64,000 bases of DNA from Streptomyces sp. WMMC500. GTDB lineage: Bacteria; Actinomycetota; Actinomycetes; Streptomycetales; Streptomycetaceae. The stretch is taken from NCBI RefSeq assembly GCF_027497195.1, contig NZ_CP114905.1:3334001-3398000 (forward strand). Reading direction: 5' to 3'. This document shows, piece by piece, positions 60,611 to 64,000 of the stretch; the first letter of the stretch is position 1, and each line of letters starts with the position of its first letter. The notes under the pieces were generated by a model, which saw only the letters and a program-made list of their open reading frames with translations, made no database searches and was not told the origin of the DNA. The position numbers and the translations under genes were made by a program.

Positions 60611-61776
60611 TGGTGGACGACCGGTACGGCTGGCTCGACGAGGACGTCGCGGAGCGACTGCTTCGCGGCGAGCCGCTCGACTTCGCGGACGGCGGTGGCC
60701 GGCGACGGCGTAAGCGCTGGTCGCCGGAGGACCGGGCCGCCGCCGAGCGGCTGGCCGCCGTGCTGGCGCGGGTGGCGGAGTCCGGTCACCCCGGTGCCAA
60801 CGGCCAGATGCCCGGGGAGCAGGCCGCACTGGCGGCGTTCCGGGCGGCGCAGGAGAGCACGAGCCGGGCGTCGGCCGCGGAGTTCGCCGCCGAGTCACCC
60901 TTCGACGGGCGCCGCAGGCGGCTCCGTTCCGGCGTCGTGCGGCGACTGCGGTCGCTGCGGGTGAGCGTGGCGGGCGCGGTGGCGGCGTGCGCGCTGGGCG
61001 GGGTCGCGGTGGCCTCCAGCACGGGGGTGCTGCCGGCACCGTCGTTCATCCAGGACACCGGTGGCAACAGGTCGCCGAGCGTGGGCGTCACGTCGTCGGC
61101 CGATACCCCCGGCGGCGAAGGGAAGGACGGCTCGGCCGCGGAGGGCGGCAAGGGGTCGGACGGGCACGGCAAGGACAAGGACGCGGGCAAGGACGGCAAG
61201 GACACCAAGGGCCAGGGCAACGGTACGGACCCGGACCTGCCGGGCCGCGGCGTCATCGGCGACGTACGGGGCAACGAGCCGCCGAACATGGCGGACGCGG
61301 ACTCCGTGCTCGACGAGCTGTGCCGCGACTACCTCGCCGCTCAGGCCGGTACGGGCCCGATGCCGGGCCAGGGACGGCTGCGCGTGCTGGAGCAGGCGGC
61401 CGGCTCCCCCGAGGCCATGGCGTCGTACTGCTCGAACCGGCTGGGCACGAGCGTCGGCACGCCGGGCGGCGCGACCGGCGGCGGCACGGGCGGCTCGGAG
61501 GGCAGCACGGGCGGCGACACCGAGGAGCCGACCAGCCCGAGCCCGTCCCCGACCGACCCGGGCACGACCGACCCGGGCGGCGAGACCGACGGCTCCGACG
61601 GCTCCGGCGGGGACACCGGCGGCGAGACCGACGGGGGCAGTGAGAGCGGCGGCAGCGAGGGCCCGCCGCAGAACGGCCCGAAGCCGAACCCCAGCGCGAA
61701 CATCTCGGAGTCCCCCGCGCCCTCGGCCACCGCGACCGCCTCCCTCCCGGAGCCGGAGGAGTCCGGCGCCGGCTGA
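60607..61776 (+). CDS. Membrane-anchored sigma-factor partner (putative anti-sigma) with Ser/Gly/Pro-rich tail
   Basis: A 389-residue protein from GTG 60607, or ATG 60610 with slightly better spacing to AAGGA. A cytoplasmic N-terminal ~115 residues is rich in Arg/Glu/Ala. One helix follows (~118-140, VSVAGAVAACALGGVAVASS), then an external Gly/Asp/Lys-rich linker and a short conserved segment (DADSVLDELCRDYLAAQAG ... EAMASYCSNRLG). It ends in a ~110-residue Gly/Ser/Thr/Asp/Pro tail. No ZAS motif. Coupling to the upstream ECF gene suggests that it binds and restrains that sigma factor at the membrane. Confidence 0.75.
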   Translation: MMVDDRYGWLDEDVAERLLRGEPLDFADGGGRRRRKRWSPEDRAAAERLAAVLARVAESGHPGANGQMPGEQAALAAFRAAQESTSRASAAEFAAESPFDGRRRRLRSGVVRRLRSLRVSVAGAVAACALGGVAVASSTGVLPAPSFIQDTGGNRSPSVGVTSSADTPGGEGKDGSAAEGGKGSDGHGKDKDAGKDGKDTKGQGNGTDPDLPGRGVIGDVRGNEPPNMADADSVLDELCRDYLAAQAGTGPMPGQGRLRVLEQAAGSPEAMASYCSNRLGTSVGTPGGATGGGTGGSEGSTGGDTEEPTSPSPSPTDPGTTDPGGETDGSDGSGGDTGGETDGGSESGGSEGPPQNGPKPNPSANISESPAPSATATASLPEPEESGAG

Positions 61777-62036
61777 CGCGGCGCCGCCTCCCCCCAACAC
61801 ACGCACAGAGCCGCCCTTTTGCCGGTTTTCGCCCGGAACAGACCGGGTGTGCACGAGACCGTCACATGCCCGTACGGGATAAATGTGGGGGTGCTCACGT
61901 CAAAGGTCCATGATGTCTGGCATTGTTGCACTGTTCTGTTCGATTCCGGGTGTGGCTGGGGCAGCGGCCTGACGGAGAGCGCGCGGGGGCGCGGGCACGG
62001 TGCACAGTGCCGCAGGCCGAACACGAGGCTCACAAG

Positions 62037-62732
62037 GTGGGGGAACACGACAGCCCGGCTGCCGCAGGTGCGGCGCCGGGAGACAAAGGTGCGGACCAGG
62101 ACCTGCAACCTCTGGTCCACCGGGCGCAGAACGGCGACGAGGCCGCGTTCACGGCGCTGTACCGGCGGCTGCAGCCGGTGCTGCTGGCGTATCTGCGCGG
62201 CGTGGTCGGCGACGACGCCGAGGACGTGGCGGCCGACGCCTGGCTGGTGATCGCGCGCGACCTGGGCCGGTTCCGCGGCGACGGCTCGTCGTTCCGCGGC
62301 TGGACGGTCACGGTCGCCCGGCGCCGCGCGCTCGACCTGCTGCGCCGCGAACGCCGCCGCCCGCAGGGCGTGCTGCTCGACGAGGGCATCCACAACCTGC
62401 CCGCGGAGCGCGCGGCCGAGGAACACGCGCTGGAGTCCCTGGGCACCCGGCAGGTCCTCGGGCTCATCTCCACGCTGCCGCGCGACCAGGCGGAGGCGGT
62501 GCTGCTGCGCACGGTGGCGGGGATGCGCGCCACCGACGCCGGGGCGGTGCTGGGCAAGCGGCCGGGCGCGGTGCGTACCGCCGCCCACCGCGGGCTGCGG
62601 CAGCTCGCCGAGCTGGTGACGTCGGCGTCCTGGCGGGAGCGGAGCCTGGAGCTCGCGGCCCCCGCGGCGGCCGAGGGCCGCGGACCGGCGGCGGGCGCGG
62701 AGGAGCAGGCGAAGCTGGGCCTGGGCGCGTGA
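62037..62732 (+). CDS. ECF-family RNA polymerase sigma factor, paralogue of the gene at 59966
   Basis: A 231-residue sigma factor from GTG 62037 (GAGG eight bases upstream). Region 2 (LVHRAQNGDEAAFTALYRRL, AEDVAADAWLVIARDLGRF) and region 4 (LPRDQAEAVLLRTVAGMRAT, RPGAVRTAAHRGLRQLAEL) align closely with the sigma factor encoded 1.4 kb upstream. The 260-bp gap before it is AT-richer than average, contains the palindrome CCCGTACGGG at 61869-61878, and probably carries its own promoter. It could share the membrane partner encoded between the two sigma genes. Confidence 0.9.
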   Translation: MGEHDSPAAAGAAPGDKGADQDLQPLVHRAQNGDEAAFTALYRRLQPVLLAYLRGVVGDDAEDVAADAWLVIARDLGRFRGDGSSFRGWTVTVARRRALDLLRRERRRPQGVLLDEGIHNLPAERAAEEHALESLGTRQVLGLISTLPRDQAEAVLLRTVAGMRATDAGAVLGKRPGAVRTAAHRGLRQLAELVTSASWRERSLELAAPAAAEGRGPAAGAEEQAKLGLGA

Positions 62733-63076
62733 GAGGTGCGGTGGGCGCACTGCGCGGTTCGCAAGCCCGTACGCGAGCCCGTGCGCACGCTTCCGTACGC
62801 ACGCTGCGGTACGCGTCCTGGCGTACGGGATCCGGAAGCCGGCGGGAAGAGGAGCGCCGGGAGGAGGAGTGGCGCGGGCGGTGCTGGGGGAACGCAACCC
62901 GCCCGCGCCATATGCGCTGAGCCGCAGGTACGGGGGGAACCCCGGCCGAGCGCTGGGCCGATGACCAGTCGGCACATCACTTACAGCGTCGTCGGCGGAG
63001 AAAGTGTCACAACCACAGCTCAGCCCGCTGCACACGGCACGTACCGCAGGGCGGACGCCGTACGCGCCGCGCGCGC
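62733..63076. other. Intergenic region between convergent sigma and L,D-transpeptidase genes
   Basis: No gene and no clear terminator hairpin. The left part contains several scattered GTACG motifs (62770-62830). Confidence 0.4.
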
Positions 63077-63994
63077 TCAGCCGTAGACGACCACCTTGTC
63101 GCCGACGCGGACCTCACCGAAGAGCTTCGCGATCTTCGCCTCGTCCCGGACGTTCACGCAGCCGTGCGACGCGCCGGCGTAGCCGGTGGCGGCGAAGTCC
63201 GCGGAGTAGTGCACGGCCTGGCCCCCGCTGAAGAACATCGCGTACGGCATGGGGGTGTCGTAGAGGGTCGAGACGTGGTGCCGGCTCTTGAGAAAGACCT
63301 CGAACACGCCCTCGCGGGTCGGCGTGTACTGCGACCCGAAGCGCACGTCCATCGCCGCCAGCACCTCGCCGTCCTTCATCCACCGCAGGGAGTCGCTGCG
63401 CTTGCTCACGCACAGCACCCGCCCCTCGGTGCAGCGCGGATCGGGCTTCTCCATGGCCTGCGACGTCGGCGGGTACAGCTCGTCGTGCGTCGGCTCGTCC
63501 GTACGGGCCAGCAGCCGTTCCCACGTGACGACGTCCGTCTCTCCGGTGCGCGGCAGGCCGCGGTCCTCCTGGAACGCCGAGACGGCGTCGGCGGTGATCG
63601 GCCCGTAGTACGCGGTGGGGCTCTGGCCGAAGACGCCCTCCGCGCGCAGCCGGGCCTGGAGCTCCCGTACCTGCTCGCTCTCGTCGCCCACGGCCATCAG
63701 CACCTCGGGGCCCTCCGGCGTCGGCTCCTCGGTCGGGGTCTTCGAGGCGGACGCCTCGGCCTTCGGCTTCTCCGCCGGCTTGGTCTCCGGCTTCTTCTCC
63801 GTCGGCTCCGCCTCCGGCGTGGCCGAGGACTCCGGCTGCTCCGATCGCGTCGGCGCGGTTGACGACGGCGACGCCGAACCGCCCCCGCCGCCGGCGGCGT
63901 CCGCAGAGGCCGAACAGCCCGCCGCGAGCGCCGCGCCGGCGGCCGCGAGCGCGACGGCCACGCGCATCGAACGAAGTTTCCTGTAGACGCTCAT
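63077..63994 (-). CDS. Lipoprotein L,D-transpeptidase with peptidoglycan-binding domain
   Basis: A 305-residue protein from ATG 63994. Signal peptide with lipobox LAAGC (Cys27), then a ~65-residue Glu/Lys/Pro/Thr-rich linker. A PG_binding_1 domain follows (~100-165, ELQARLRAEGVFG, YYGPITADAVSAFQEDRGL), then a YkuD L,D-transpeptidase domain (~180-305) with the catalytic motif SHGCVNVRD preceded by the HYSADF His region. Such enzymes form 3-3 cross-links in peptidoglycan. The window ends six bases upstream of the ATG, so the start cannot be checked against a ribosome-binding site; MRVAV nine residues on is an alternative. Confidence 0.9.
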   Translation of the reverse strand: MSVYRKLRSMRVAVALAAAGAALAAGCSASADAAGGGGGSASPSSTAPTRSEQPESSATPEAEPTEKKPETKPAEKPKAEASASKTPTEEPTPEGPEVLMAVGDESEQVRELQARLRAEGVFGQSPTAYYGPITADAVSAFQEDRGLPRTGETDVVTWERLLARTDEPTHDELYPPTSQAMEKPDPRCTEGRVLCVSKRSDSLRWMKDGEVLAAMDVRFGSQYTPTREGVFEVFLKSRHHVSTLYDTPMPYAMFFSGGQAVHYSADFAATGYAGASHGCVNVRDEAKIAKLFGEVRVGDKVVVYG

Positions 63995-64000
63995 ATGTGC

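Overview
The window is very GC-rich DNA with GC-ending codons, frequent GTG/TTG starts and several apparently leaderless promoters. Together with afsQ1/afsQ2/sigQ, a WhiJ/AbaA-type regulator module and many secreted proteins, it points to a Streptomyces or close relative (chromosome, not plasmid or phage). I see no tRNA, rRNA, transposase, integrase or CRISPR array.

Left part (1-25 kb) looks accessory. It opens with a gene running off the left edge: a toroid (squalene-cyclase-like) protein with a C-terminal helix-turn-helix, long and uninterrupted. Next is a WhiJ/AbaA-like module: small CxxC protein, RsbW-like ATPase with a zinc ribbon, divergent XRE regulator and two tandem DUF397 genes. Then come an ECF sigma / CU044_5270 / subtilase operon and an NlpC/P60 hydrolase. 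From 11.1 to 24.8 kb a leftward island encodes a phosphate-type ABC transporter (pstC, pstA, pstS, pstB). It is interleaved with a surface apparatus: two extra solute-binding-like proteins, two paralogous secreted Ig-like proteins (one ending in an LASTG sorting signal), a lipoprotein with a sortase-like domain, and a sortase homologue whose catalytic His and Cys are replaced by Arg and Ala. I regard this island as the best candidate for an undescribed system.

Middle part (25-48 kb) looks like conserved streptomycete core. deoC and two aldehyde dehydrogenase genes are followed by the divergent sigQ / afsQ1-afsQ2-lipoprotein locus, then VanZ, PspC, adenosine deaminase, an alpha/beta-hydrolase, a LysR/MFS pair and a nucleoside import and salvage cluster (BMP lipoprotein, ABC ATPase, two permeases, cdd, deoA). 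A palindrome, CTACGCGCGTAG, lies over the -10 region of deoC, add, the BMP gene and the ABC operon, so these four units are probably one nucleoside regulon whose regulator lies outside the window. A 600-bp non-coding G-rich block of tandem repeats separates add from the hydrolase.

Right part (48-64 kb): a decayed Rpn-type nuclease gene behind a 45-bp near-perfect palindrome, a RibD-type reductase, an acyltransferase, the sdhCDAB operon, OHCU decarboxylase, a GH20 hexosaminidase, a PGRP amidase with FG-GAP repeats, two paralogous ECF sigma genes flanking a membrane-anchored partner, and an L,D-transpeptidase lipoprotein. Much of the window concerns cell-surface and cell-wall functions plus nucleoside and phosphate scavenging.
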